A stretch of 64,000 bases of DNA from CAYQQU01 sp964419545 (lineage in GTDB: Bacteria; Bacteroidota; Bacteroidia; Chitinophagales; Saprospiraceae), in NCBI GenBank assembly GCA_964419545.1, contig CAYQQU010000028.1:3564-67563 (forward strand). The letters are read 5' to 3'. The translations under genes were made by a program, and so were the position numbers. Every line of letters begins with the position of its first letter. Position 1 is the first letter of the stretch. Positions 53,479-62,606 of the stretch are shown piece by piece. The notes beneath the pieces are model-generated. The model searched no databases, was not told where the DNA came from, and saw nothing but the letters and a program-made list of their open reading frames with translations.

Positions 53479-54351
53479 ATGTTAGATCCCCAAAGCACGA
53501 TTAATTGCCGGGGTCGTTTGTTGAGCCTGCAAGGTCCCCGGATTATGGGCATATTGAATGTCACGCCCGATTCTTTTTACGACGGCGGGCGTTATGATCA
53601 GCTCAGCCGGGTGCTCCGACGGACCGAGCAGATGCTGGAAGCCGGCGCTGCGATCATCGACGTCGGGGGCATGTCTTCCCGTCCCGGCGCCGAAATGATC
53701 AGCGTGGCCGAAGAACAATCCCGCGTCGTTCCGGCCGTAGAAGCGATCGTACAACGCTTTCCGGAAGCGATCCTTTCGGTCGACACCTTCCGGGCGCCGG
53801 TGGCTCGCGAAGCGGTAGCGGCCGGTGTCGGTATTGTGAACGATATTTCGGCCGGTCGGTTCGATCCGGAGCTCCTCCCGACGGTGGCGTCGCTCGGCGC
53901 GCCCTACATTCTGATGCACATGCGGGGAACGTTGGGGAAAATGCCGAAAAGCTCCGATAGTGCGGACGTCGTCCGGGAACTGCTCGATTTTTTCATCGCC
54001 AAAGTCGGCGCACTGCGAGCGCTTGGCGTAAAAGATATCCTCCTCGACCCCGGTTTCGGCTTCGGCAAATCGCGCCGGGAAAACTACCAGCTCCTGCGCC
54101 GGCTCCACGTTTTTCGGCTGCTCGACCTGCCGGTGCTCACGGGCGTTTCCCGCAAATCGATGATCTACCGAACCCTGGGCGTCGAGGCCGGGGACGCCCT
54201 CAACGGCACCACGGCGCTGCATATGGTGGCCCTGCAGCAGGGCAGCCGGCTGCTTCGGGTGCACGATGTTGAAGCCGCACAGCAGGTGATTCGCCTGTGG
54301 GAAGAGCTGGAACGAGCAGCGGAGCCTGAAAATGAAGCGGCCTCACCATGA
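53479..54351 (+). CDS. folP: Dihydropteroate synthase
   Basis: The 290-residue enzyme joins p-aminobenzoate to the pterin diphosphate in folate synthesis. The pterin-binding barrel is marked by IMGILNVTPDSFYDGGRY, then EAGAAIIDVGGMSSRPGAE and SVDTFRAPVAREAV. NDISAGRFD, LMHMRGTLGKMPK and LLDPGFGFGKSRRENYQLL follow, with the C-terminal GVSRKSMI. All substrate-binding motifs are present at normal length. The gene has its own promoter, and the next gene starts inside its stop codon (4-nt overlap), which implies translational coupling. An in-frame extension exists upstream of the chosen ATG. Confidence 0.96.
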   Translation: MLDPQSTINCRGRLLSLQGPRIMGILNVTPDSFYDGGRYDQLSRVLRRTEQMLEAGAAIIDVGGMSSRPGAEMISVAEEQSRVVPAVEAIVQRFPEAILSVDTFRAPVAREAVAAGVGIVNDISAGRFDPELLPTVASLGAPYILMHMRGTLGKMPKSSDSADVVRELLDFFIAKVGALRALGVKDILLDPGFGFGKSRRENYQLLRRLHVFRLLDLPVLTGVSRKSMIYRTLGVEAGDALNGTTALHMVALQQGSRLLRVHDVEAAQQVIRLWEELERAAEPENEAASP

Positions 54352-55796
54352 AGTCGGCTCTGACATATGAAGAGTTGCTCTCCGAACGGAACATCATCCG
54401 GGCGACGCTCAATTTTCTGAGGGCTTACTATCGCGGATGGCAGCGATCGGGGGAGATCGAGGTGAGCTCCGACCTGCGCGGCAAGGGCGGCATCATTGCC
54501 GATGGGTCGCTCACCTTTCTCAGGGCGGACGGCCGTCGTTTTTCGGCTACTTTCGAGGCGACCTCCAGCCAAAAGCGCGATGAGGTTCGCTTTCGCCTGG
54601 ACCGGCGCACGCTCATCTGGGACGGCCTTACTCTGGCGCTGCTCCTGGCCGCCTTGTGGGTGGCGTATGCCGATATCCGGGGATGGTTCACTATCCGTGA
54701 GGCCGGAGTAGCCGGTTTTATACTGGCGCCTTTCGTGCTGGCTGTCCTGGTGTTCGCCGCGCACAACCTCACCTGCGTAATTACCCGTCCGCGGCGCTAT
54801 CGCTACATTTACGCGGTGGAACAGTTTAAGCGCTATTATGCCGACGAGCAATGGATCGCGGTGGCCGAAGACGTCTTTCCCAACAAGGAGGGTATTTATT
54901 TCAAGGAGTTGCGGCATCAGTGCACCTACAATGGATTCGGGCTGATCATCGTCACCCGGCTCGGCGAGGGCTTAAGTCCGGTTTTGTACATCACGCCGGC
55001 GCGTCAGCAGTTGTTGCGGCGGCGCCGGGAGGTGCAGCTTCTGGACGTCCAGGAATGGGGGCGCCGGCTGGCCGAACGGGCCGACCGGCAGTGGTGGCGC
55101 CGCCGGCTGGGCAAAGCGCCCGGCAAAATCCTGGATTCGATCAGCCGGAGGCAGCTCTATCGCTTCCGGCGTAGTTTTTACAATCAGCTAATCATCAGCT
55201 TTTTTTCCCTGCTGGTCATCGGCGCGGTCTACTACAAACAAATCCAGCAGACCGAAATATACGAACCCGACGAATCGGAGATCATCGCCCTGCTGGAAGA
55301 AAGGAAAGCGAACCGGCGCTATCAGCCGCTGGACTACCGCCTGGATACGCCTTATTTTTATCCTCCGTCCTTTGATCTGAAAGCCGTACCTTATCTGAAG
55401 ATCGAACCGCTGGAAAACCCCCGGCTGGCGAAGCCGGCAGAGAAAGACAAGCCGGAGATCATCGTGGAGCCGGGGGCCGAGAAATACGTGCAGTACGACT
55501 GCGCCCGTTTTTACAATCTGCAAACGACCAAATACATCATCATTGCCGGGGTTTATCCGACGATCGAAGAAGCCCGGCGGCGCATGCGCGAGGTCGGCCG
55601 GCAGAAAGTACCCGCCAACATATTGTGGTTGGGGTGTTTTGTCGAAGGGGAAGACGCCTACGTCGTCTATCTCGATCTGCTGTACAACACCAACGAAGAA
55701 GCCTTGCGCGAGGCCGCTTATTTCGAGGAGCTGCTGTCGCCCGGCCGCGAGTCCGGCCGGCTGAAGATCCGGTCCCTCAGTCCTTTTATCTATTGA
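54348..55796 (+). CDS. Hypothetical membrane protein with a possible nuclease-like N-domain and SPOR-like C-terminus
   Basis: The 482-residue protein overlaps folP by 4 nt (ATGA). Residues about 10-90 (GEIEVSSDLRGKGGIIADGSLTF, FSATFEATSSQKRDEVRF) read like a small alpha/beta domain with an Asp and a Glu spaced as in restriction-endonuclease folds; the usual Lys is not in place, so catalysis is doubtful. Two membrane helices follow (WDGLTLALLLAALWVAY, AGFILAPFVLAVLVFAAHNL). A third (LIISFFSLLVIGAVYY) separates a cytosolic middle part from a C-terminal domain. That end (about 392-465; YIIIAGVYPTIEEARRRMREV, DAYVVYLDLLYNTNEEAL) has the spacing of a SPOR peptidoglycan-binding domain. Similar proteins seem to occur in Bacteroidota; the function is unknown. 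Confidence 0.7.
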   Translation: MKSALTYEELLSERNIIRATLNFLRAYYRGWQRSGEIEVSSDLRGKGGIIADGSLTFLRADGRRFSATFEATSSQKRDEVRFRLDRRTLIWDGLTLALLLAALWVAYADIRGWFTIREAGVAGFILAPFVLAVLVFAAHNLTCVITRPRRYRYIYAVEQFKRYYADEQWIAVAEDVFPNKEGIYFKELRHQCTYNGFGLIIVTRLGEGLSPVLYITPARQQLLRRRREVQLLDVQEWGRRLAERADRQWWRRRLGKAPGKILDSISRRQLYRFRRSFYNQLIISFFSLLVIGAVYYKQIQQTEIYEPDESEIIALLEERKANRRYQPLDYRLDTPYFYPPSFDLKAVPYLKIEPLENPRLAKPAEKDKPEIIVEPGAEKYVQYDCARFYNLQTTKYIIIAGVYPTIEEARRRMREVGRQKVPANILWLGCFVEGEDAYVVYLDLLYNTNEEALREAAYFEELLSPGRESGRLKIRSLSPFIY

Positions 55797-55805
55797 TCAC
55801 AGACC

Positions 55806-56774
55806 ATGCCGTTCATTTCCCATTCCAATTACCATCCGCCGTTCCTGTTCCGCAATCCGCATCTCAATACCGTATATCCGGCTTTGCTGCGCCAGGTTCC
55901 GGAAGTGCAGTACGAGCGCGAGCGGCTCGACACGCCCGACGGCGATTTTCTGGATATCGACTGGTCGCGGGTGGCGGGCGGCAATCGCCTGCTGCTCGTG
56001 CTGCACGGTTTGGAAAGCTCTTCTCAGCGCCATTACGTGAAGGGGCTCATCCGCTTGTTCAACCGGCGCGGATGGGACGGCCTGGCGCTCAATTTCAGAG
56101 GCTGCAGCGGGGAGCCGAACCGTTGCCTGCGCACTTACCACATGGGAGAGACGAGCGATCTGGACTGGCTGATCGGGCAGCTGCGCGAGCGGGACCTCTA
56201 CCGCGAGCTGGTTATCGCCGGCTTCAGCCTGGGAGGCAATGTAGCGCTCAAGTACGCCGGAGAGATGGGGGACCGCCTGCCGGAGGCGATCAGCTGCGTT
56301 ATCGCCTTTTCGGTGCCCTGCCATATCGCTTCCGCCAACCGCGAGATCGACCACTGGCGCAACCGGATCTACCGGGATCGCTTCCTGCGGTCGCTCAACG
56401 CCAAGATGGAGGAAAAAGCGCGCCGGTTTCCGGACCGGGTAAAGCTGGACCGGCCGCTGCCAAAGGATTTTCGCGGCTTCGACGATCGGTTTACGGGTCC
56501 GTTGCACGGCTTTCGCGATGCGGCCGACTACTGGGAGCAGTGCAGCAGCCTGCAGTTCCTGGAAGGGATCTCGCGGCCGACCCTGCTCATCAACGCTCGC
56601 GACGATACCTTCCTGAGCGCCGAATGTTATCCGGAAACGGTGGCCGAACACCATCCACACTTCTATTTTGAAGCGCCCCGCTACGGAGGGCACGTCGGCT
56701 TTATGAGCCCCGACAAAACGGGCGCCCTCTGGTCGGAGCGACGTGCGCTGGCCTTCGCCGAGGGGAAGAGGTAA
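55806..56774 (+). CDS. YheT-family alpha/beta hydrolase
   Basis: The 322-residue protein is an alpha/beta hydrolase of the YheT/ABHD1-3-like family. LLLVLHGLESSSQRHYVKGL is the oxyanion strand, and ALNFRGCSGEPNRCLRTYHMGET is the family signature. VIAGFSLGGNVALKYAGE holds the nucleophile Ser in G-x-S-x-G. The Asp in INARDDTFLS and the His in RYGGHVGFM complete the triad. It lacks a signal peptide and should be cytoplasmic. The substrate is unknown; related proteins act on lipid esters. It starts 9 nt after the preceding membrane protein gene and is probably in the folP transcript. Confidence 0.92.
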   Translation: MPFISHSNYHPPFLFRNPHLNTVYPALLRQVPEVQYERERLDTPDGDFLDIDWSRVAGGNRLLLVLHGLESSSQRHYVKGLIRLFNRRGWDGLALNFRGCSGEPNRCLRTYHMGETSDLDWLIGQLRERDLYRELVIAGFSLGGNVALKYAGEMGDRLPEAISCVIAFSVPCHIASANREIDHWRNRIYRDRFLRSLNAKMEEKARRFPDRVKLDRPLPKDFRGFDDRFTGPLHGFRDAADYWEQCSSLQFLEGISRPTLLINARDDTFLSAECYPETVAEHHPHFYFEAPRYGGHVGFMSPDKTGALWSERRALAFAEGKR

Positions 56775-56860
56775 GGTGTAAAAGTTTCGTTAAACTGCCC
56801 GGGTCGTCAAAGAAACCTTAAATTACACTGTTTAATATTCGATCGCATTGCAGTCTGCCC

Positions 56861-59800
56861 ATGCAACCTGAAGAAAAAGACATACCGGAAGTGGAAAACC
56901 GGCCCGCTGCCTGGCAGCGGTGGCTGCGGCGGGTGCTCATTGCGATCGGAATGGTCTTTCTGATCTTCAACCTGGTCTTCCAGATCCCGGCTGTCCAGAC
57001 CTGGACGGCGCAGCGGCTAACCCATATTTTGACCCAATCGACGGGGACTACCGTCAACATCGAGTATGCTCACTTCGCCTGGTTTGACCGGCTGGTGTTG
57101 GAAGGGGTCTACCTTGAAGATACCGATGCCGACACCCTGCTGTACACCAGTCAGTTGACGGCCAATTTCAACCTCAATCCCATTGTCTATCTGAGGCGGG
57201 GTCTGGAGGTGGAGGAAATTTTTTTGAAAAACGCGGAGATCAATCAGCTGCGCGCTGCGGGCGACCCGCAAAACAACATACAAAAGCTGCTCGCCCTCTT
57301 ATTTCCGCCCAAGCCGGAGCAGGAGAACAAAAACAAGCGGCCGTTCCGGATGAACGTAAAACGCGTTCGGCTGCAGGACGTGCAGTTTCACAAAAACGAC
57401 CGCGCCCAGGGGTCGCGCATCGTCATTTTCGTGGGGCGGGGCGATATCCGGCTCGATTCCATGGATCTGCCGCGCAAGCGCTTTGCCGTGTCCGGGGCGG
57501 AAGTGTGGGAACCGCTGGTGCTCATCGAGAATTTTGAGCAAAACCTGCCGGCGGCGATGCCGGTAGATACAGTGGCAACCGCGGATACCACGGGCCTGCA
57601 CATCACGGTCGACGCCTTTTCTCTGCACCAGGGGCGCTTTTCGCTGCACAACTACCGGCAGTCGCCGGTCAAGCTCACGCCTCGCGAAGAGCTGGACTAT
57701 CAGCATCTGGAGGTTTTCGACATCGAAATCGATATCAACTGTTTCTCTTTCCTCGGCGACGTCTGGCAGGGACAAGTGCCGCACATCAGCCTGCGAGACC
57801 TCAGCGGTTTTGAATTAACGGAAATGGCGGCGGCTGACGCCCGCGTGAGCCCGCGGGGCGTTCAGCTGAACGGACTCAAGATAGAAACGCCGTACAGCCT
57901 CATCGGCGACACCCTTTCTTTCCAGTACGGGGCGTATACCGACTTCGCCGAGTTCCCCGACGCGGTCAATATGCGGGGCCGCCTCGACAGCGCTTCGGTG
58001 GCGCTGCGCGACATCATGGTTTTTGCGCCGGCCCTGGAAAACAACACCTTTTTCAGCAAAAACAAGGAAAAGGTAGTGCGGATCGACGGCGAGATCCGGG
58101 GCCGGGTCAACAACCTGCGGGGGTCGGACCTGTACATCGAGCTGGCGGACGGCTCCGAGCTGCGGGGCAAGTTCAGCTCCCGCAACCTGGCGGTGCGCGA
58201 CGAGCAATTTCTCAACCTGCGCCTCGAGCGCCTGCGCACCAGTATACAGACCCTGCGGCAGTTGATGCCCAATTTCGATCCGCCCGCCAACTTCGACCGC
58301 CTGGGGCGGTTTGATTTCAGCGGCCGCTTCGACGGGTTCTTCGCCGACTTTGTGGCCAACGGCGAACTGCGCTCCCAGATCGGGCGCGCCCGCATGGACA
58401 TGCGCCTCGACGTCAAGGAAGGCCTGGCCGGCGCAAGATATTCCGGTGCGCTGACCCTCGACGATTTCGACCTGGGCGCCTGGACCCAGAACCCGGACTT
58501 CGGGATCGTCAATTTCACGTCTTCCGTACAGGACGGCCTCGGCCTGACCGGAGAGACGGCCGACGCCAAGCTGGCCGCCGAGATCCAAAGCTTCAATTTC
58601 CGCGGATATACCTACCGGCAGGCGCTGCTCGACGGGCAAATCAACCGCACCTTCTTCAAAGGCGACTTCCAGATACGGGATGACAATATCGATTTTTCAT
58701 TTACCGGTGAACTCGATTTTACCGACAGCATCCCCGCCCTGGATTTTGACGCGCAGATCAACCGGCTGGCGCTGCAGCAGCTCAATCTGATGAAAAAAGA
58801 TTACGTACTGGCCGGCCGCGTCGACCTCAGCCTGCTCAACACCCGCCTGTCGGAAATCGAAGGGAACGCCCTGATCCGCGACTTCAAACTCACCGAAAAC
58901 GGCGGTCCGACCTATGGCGTGGATTCGCTGAAAATAGAATCCGAGATCGACAGCAGCGGCTACCGCCAGCTGCAGGTCCGATCGGAAGCGGTGGCCGGGG
59001 AGGTGACCGGTTTTTTCGACATCGAGCAAATACCAGACCTCTTCCTGCAGTTTTTTAAGCGCAATTATCCCGGCTTCGTTGACCGCTTCGGACTGAAAGT
59101 CAACGATAAAGCATTGCGCCCCAGTAATTTCGACTACGCCATCACCCTGGTCGACTCCAAGGGGTTCAACCGCCTGCTGAGCCCGCAGCTCGGGCGCCTG
59201 CGCGATGTGGGCTTTTCCGGGCATTACGATACGCGCCGGGATTCGATATTGATCGACTTTTCCGCGCCGCGCGTGCAATTGGGGAAGGTGGAACTGGTGG
59301 ATTTGTATCTGCAGCTCGACGCCGTGAAGGACGAAGGGGAGCTGCTCGCCGGGGTCTGGTCGATTATCCTGAACGGCAAACGGCAGACGGCGCCGATCGC
59401 GATGTTGAGCCTGCTGGATCGCGATACGGTCACTTTTACCCTCAATTATTCCACCAATGCGCCCAGCCTCCTGGCCAATCTCAACCTCAACGGGCAGTTC
59501 CACCTGCAGGATACTGCTGCTTTCCGCATCCAGTTTGACCAGTCGAACCTCTTCATCCTGGAAAACCTCTGGGTGATCGAACGCGACAACGCCATCGTCT
59601 TCGGCAAGGATTTCATCGATACGCGCAATTTCATGCTGCGCAACGGCGAGCGCATCATCACCCTGGAAAGCAGCGGGCAGAAGGGGCTGTTGCTTTCGCT
59701 GTTCAATTTTGACTTTGGGTTCATCGACGACTACTGGGATTACGATCCTCTGGACTTCGGGGGCAAGTTTGACGTTTTTGCGGAGGTCGGCGACGTTTTT

Positions 59801-61735
59801 AAGATGACCGGCCTGCACGCTACGGTGGAGGCAGATACTTTCCGGGTAAACGATGACGACTGGGGCGCCCTGCGCCTGGATGCGGAGGCCGCTGATCTGC
59901 GTTCCCGCGCCCAGGGGTATCTCTCGATCACCAAGGACGCGTCGCAGCTGCTGGCCGAAGGCTTTTACAATCTGGCCGACCTCCAATCGCCGGTCAGGGG
60001 GCGTTCGCTGCCCGATTCGCTGCAGAACCAGTATTTCGATTTCGACCTGAATATCAGCAATTACCCGCTGGACATCGCCGGGTATTTCGTCGGCGATGTC
60101 TTATCGGATATCGGAGGCAGCCTCGATGCCGGCCTGCGATTCTGGGGCCCGCCCAAACTGCCCAATGTTTCCGGAACGGCCATGGCCCGCAACGGCGGTT
60201 TTACCGTTGATTTTCTGCAAACCCACTACACCTTCCGCGAAGGGCCGATCCGGGTCGACAATCGCCTGTTCGACGCTTCCGGTACGGTGCTCTACGACCG
60301 CCTCGGGCACCGGGCGGAGGTGAGCGGCGGTATTTCTCACCAGCGACTGAAGAACCTGGGGTTCGACGCCCGGCTCAACACCCGGCGCTTCCTGGCGCTC
60401 GACACCGACCGGGAGGATAACGACCTGTTCTACGGGCAGGCGCTGGGCAGCGGACAGGTGTTCTTTTCCGGTACTTTTCCCAAGCCCGACGTATACGTCA
60501 ACGCCTCGGTCGGCGACAGCACGCGCATCAGCATACCGGTATCTTCCGGCGGCGAAGCGTCGGAACTGCAATTCGTGCAATTCAAGGAACGGCAACCTAC
60601 CTTGGAGGAGGGCTTGGCGGATGCCGCCGAACTGCCGGGCGGGCTGAGTTTCGAAATGGACCTGGAAATTACCGATCAGGCCCGGATGGAGATCATCTTT
60701 GACGAGCAGGCGGGCGACGTCATCGAAGGCCGCGGCCGGGGCAATATCCAGATCCTGATGCCGCGCGGATCGGAATTCCAGATGTTTGGCGACTACGTCA
60801 TCGAAGAGGGAGAATACTTGTTCACGCTGTACAACGTGGTCAATAAAGCCTTTGTGATCAACCGGGGCAGCACCATTCGCTGGAGCGGAGACCCTTATGC
60901 CGCCGACATCAACGTAACGGCTGAGTACAGCGACCTGAGCGCGCCGATCTACAACTTTGTTTCCGAATACCTCAACACCAATGAAGAAGTGCAGGCTGCC
61001 AGCCAGGCTACCGACATCAATCTGAAAATGAATCTGCAAGGCGAGCTCCTGCAGCCGATCATAAATTTCGACCTCGAGTTCCCGCAGCTGATCGGCCTCA
61101 TGAAATCGCATACCGAGCGCAAATTGCGATACCTCCAGCAGGACCCCAACGAGCTGAACCGCCAGGTCTTCGGCCTGATCGTGCTGGGGCAGTTTATTCC
61201 TTCCAGCGACCTCACCCTGCAGGGCTCCGAAATTCTTTACAATACGGTGAGCGAGTTCGTCTCCAATCAGTTGTCTTTGCTGCTGACCGAACTCTTCTCC
61301 GAGCTCATCGCCGACGGCGAGGTGTTGTCGGGTATCGATTTCGACATCGCTTACAACCAGTACCAGGCGAATAACCTGGGCGGCCAGGGCGGCGTTAACC
61401 GGGGCGATGAATTCCAGGTGCAGTTGAAGCAAAACTTTTTCAACGACCGGCTGACGGTGCTGGTGGGCGGCAATATCGATTTCGGCAATAGCGTCGCCAC
61501 CTCCCCCGAAGCGAGCGGCGCTTTCGTGGGCAACGACCTGGTGATCGAATACCTGCTCAGCAAAGACCGGTCGCTCAAACTGCGGGTCTATCAGCGCTTG
61601 CTGCCGGATATCGGCGGGGGCAGCCGCAGCCGCCTGCAGGTGGGCACGGGCCTGAGCTTCCGGCGGGAATTCGATACCTTCAAGGAGTTTTTGCAAAGCT
61701 TTCGCCGCGCCTCCCGGCGGCTGAAGCAGAAATAG
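56861..61735 (+). CDS. TamB-like translocation and assembly protein (AsmA-like, DUF490)
   Basis: The 1624-residue protein has one N-terminal membrane helix (VLIAIGMVFLIFNLVFQIPAVQ). An AsmA-like start follows (VNIEYAHFAWFDRLVLEGVYLEDTDADTLLY) and then a very long stretch of repeated beta-strands. The C-terminal TamB/DUF490 domain (from about 1230) shows ARMEIIFDEQAGDVIEGRGRGNIQI, GDYVIEEGEYLFTLYNVVNKAFVINRGSTI and NLQGELLQPIINFDLEFP-type wording. TamB-type proteins form a lipid-carrying groove between the inner and outer membranes. No BamA/TamA-like gene is adjacent. The protein is about 360 residues longer than E. coli TamB, which is normal for Bacteroidota homologues. It follows the YheT-type gene by 86 nt. 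Confidence 0.93.
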   Translation: MQPEEKDIPEVENRPAAWQRWLRRVLIAIGMVFLIFNLVFQIPAVQTWTAQRLTHILTQSTGTTVNIEYAHFAWFDRLVLEGVYLEDTDADTLLYTSQLTANFNLNPIVYLRRGLEVEEIFLKNAEINQLRAAGDPQNNIQKLLALLFPPKPEQENKNKRPFRMNVKRVRLQDVQFHKNDRAQGSRIVIFVGRGDIRLDSMDLPRKRFAVSGAEVWEPLVLIENFEQNLPAAMPVDTVATADTTGLHITVDAFSLHQGRFSLHNYRQSPVKLTPREELDYQHLEVFDIEIDINCFSFLGDVWQGQVPHISLRDLSGFELTEMAAADARVSPRGVQLNGLKIETPYSLIGDTLSFQYGAYTDFAEFPDAVNMRGRLDSASVALRDIMVFAPALENNTFFSKNKEKVVRIDGEIRGRVNNLRGSDLYIELADGSELRGKFSSRNLAVRDEQFLNLRLERLRTSIQTLRQLMPNFDPPANFDRLGRFDFSGRFDGFFADFVANGELRSQIGRARMDMRLDVKEGLAGARYSGALTLDDFDLGAWTQNPDFGIVNFTSSVQDGLGLTGETADAKLAAEIQSFNFRGYTYRQALLDGQINRTFFKGDFQIRDDNIDFSFTGELDFTDSIPALDFDAQINRLALQQLNLMKKDYVLAGRVDLSLLNTRLSEIEGNALIRDFKLTENGGPTYGVDSLKIESEIDSSGYRQLQVRSEAVAGEVTGFFDIEQIPDLFLQFFKRNYPGFVDRFGLKVNDKALRPSNFDYAITLVDSKGFNRLLSPQLGRLRDVGFSGHYDTRRDSILIDFSAPRVQLGKVELVDLYLQLDAVKDEGELLAGVWSIILNGKRQTAPIAMLSLLDRDTVTFTLNYSTNAPSLLANLNLNGQFHLQDTAAFRIQFDQSNLFILENLWVIERDNAIVFGKDFIDTRNFMLRNGERIITLESSGQKGLLLSLFNFDFGFIDDYWDYDPLDFGGKFDVFAEVGDVFKMTGLHATVEADTFRVNDDDWGALRLDAEAADLRSRAQGYLSITKDASQLLAEGFYNLADLQSPVRGRSLPDSLQNQYFDFDLNISNYPLDIAGYFVGDVLSDIGGSLDAGLRFWGPPKLPNVSGTAMARNGGFTVDFLQTHYTFREGPIRVDNRLFDASGTVLYDRLGHRAEVSGGISHQRLKNLGFDARLNTRRFLALDTDREDNDLFYGQALGSGQVFFSGTFPKPDVYVNASVGDSTRISIPVSSGGEASELQFVQFKERQPTLEEGLADAAELPGGLSFEMDLEITDQARMEIIFDEQAGDVIEGRGRGNIQILMPRGSEFQMFGDYVIEEGEYLFTLYNVVNKAFVINRGSTIRWSGDPYAADINVTAEYSDLSAPIYNFVSEYLNTNEEVQAASQATDINLKMNLQGELLQPIINFDLEFPQLIGLMKSHTERKLRYLQQDPNELNRQVFGLIVLGQFIPSSDLTLQGSEILYNTVSEFVSNQLSLLLTELFSELIADGEVLSGIDFDIAYNQYQANNLGGQGGVNRGDEFQVQLKQNFFNDRLTVLVGGNIDFGNSVATSPEASGAFVGNDLVIEYLLSKDRSLKLRVYQRLLPDIGGGSRSRLQVGTGLSFRREFDTFKEFLQSFRRASRRLKQK

Positions 61736-61808
61736 CCGGAGGCGTCCCGGTCAAAACTTGCGGGCCCCGCAAAATGGCGCAAATGGAAAAACAGTCAAAT
61801 CGCATATC

Positions 61809-62471
61809 ATGGAGCAAAAATCACTCGACTTCCTTCGCGACCTGGTGCGCCACAACAACCGGGAATGGTTCAACGCCAATAAGAAGCGCTACGAAAGCGA
61901 TCTGAAAGAACCCTTTCAGGAACTGGTCGGTCAGTTGATCCACACCTTTCAGTCGCATGATCCGGCCTTGCAGATCGAGCCCAAGAAGTGCATTTTCCGC
62001 ATCTACCGCGACACGCGCTTTTCCAAAGATAAAAATCCGTACAAGGAGCACGTCGGCGCCATCATTTCGCCGCAGGGTACGAAGGGGAAAGAGTATCCGG
62101 GTTTTTACATTCACCTGGAGCCCGGGCGACTGATGATCGGCGGCGGCGCTTATTTTCTGGAACGGCCGACCCTGATGCAATTGCGGCAATTTATCATGCT
62201 GCATCCCGGTCGACTGGAAGATATCCTCGCCGCCCCGGATTTCGTGGAAAAATACGAGACCTTGCAGGGGGAACGCAACAAGCGCCTGCCGAAAGAGATG
62301 ATGGAAGCGGCCCGGACGATACCTGTTCTTTTCAATAAACAGTTTTACTACATGGCCGAAATGCCGGCGGAGACGGTGTTGCGCGATGATTTCATGCAAC
62401 TGGCCGAAACGTATTACCTGGCCGCCAGGCCGCTAAACGATTATCTGGTCGAAGGGATGGGAATGAGTTGA
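61809..62471 (+). CDS. DUF2461 domain protein
   Basis: The 220-residue soluble protein matches the DUF2461 family, which has unknown function. Landmarks are SLDFLRDLVRHNNREWFNANKKRYE near the N-terminus and KKCIFRIYRDTRFSKDKNPYKEHVGAII (about 58-85). GFYIHLEPGRLMIGGGAYFLERPTLMQLRQF (about 98-128) follows. The ATG at 61809 gives the standard MEQKSLDFL-type start. An in-frame extension back to 61758 has no support. It lies 73 nt after the TamB-like gene and may have its own promoter. Confidence 0.9.
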   Translation: MEQKSLDFLRDLVRHNNREWFNANKKRYESDLKEPFQELVGQLIHTFQSHDPALQIEPKKCIFRIYRDTRFSKDKNPYKEHVGAIISPQGTKGKEYPGFYIHLEPGRLMIGGGAYFLERPTLMQLRQFIMLHPGRLEDILAAPDFVEKYETLQGERNKRLPKEMMEAARTIPVLFNKQFYYMAEMPAETVLRDDFMQLAETYYLAARPLNDYLVEGMGMS

Positions 62472-62606
62472 CGAGAACGGGCTGTCCGGCGTTTTCCATA
62501 GCGACAAAATCAACTGCTTTCTCGGCAAATCCTGAGAACAACGATCGATAATTAGTATTTTGCCGCCGCTAATTTCGCAACCATCATAAAGAAGTGTTTT
62601 GAGCTT

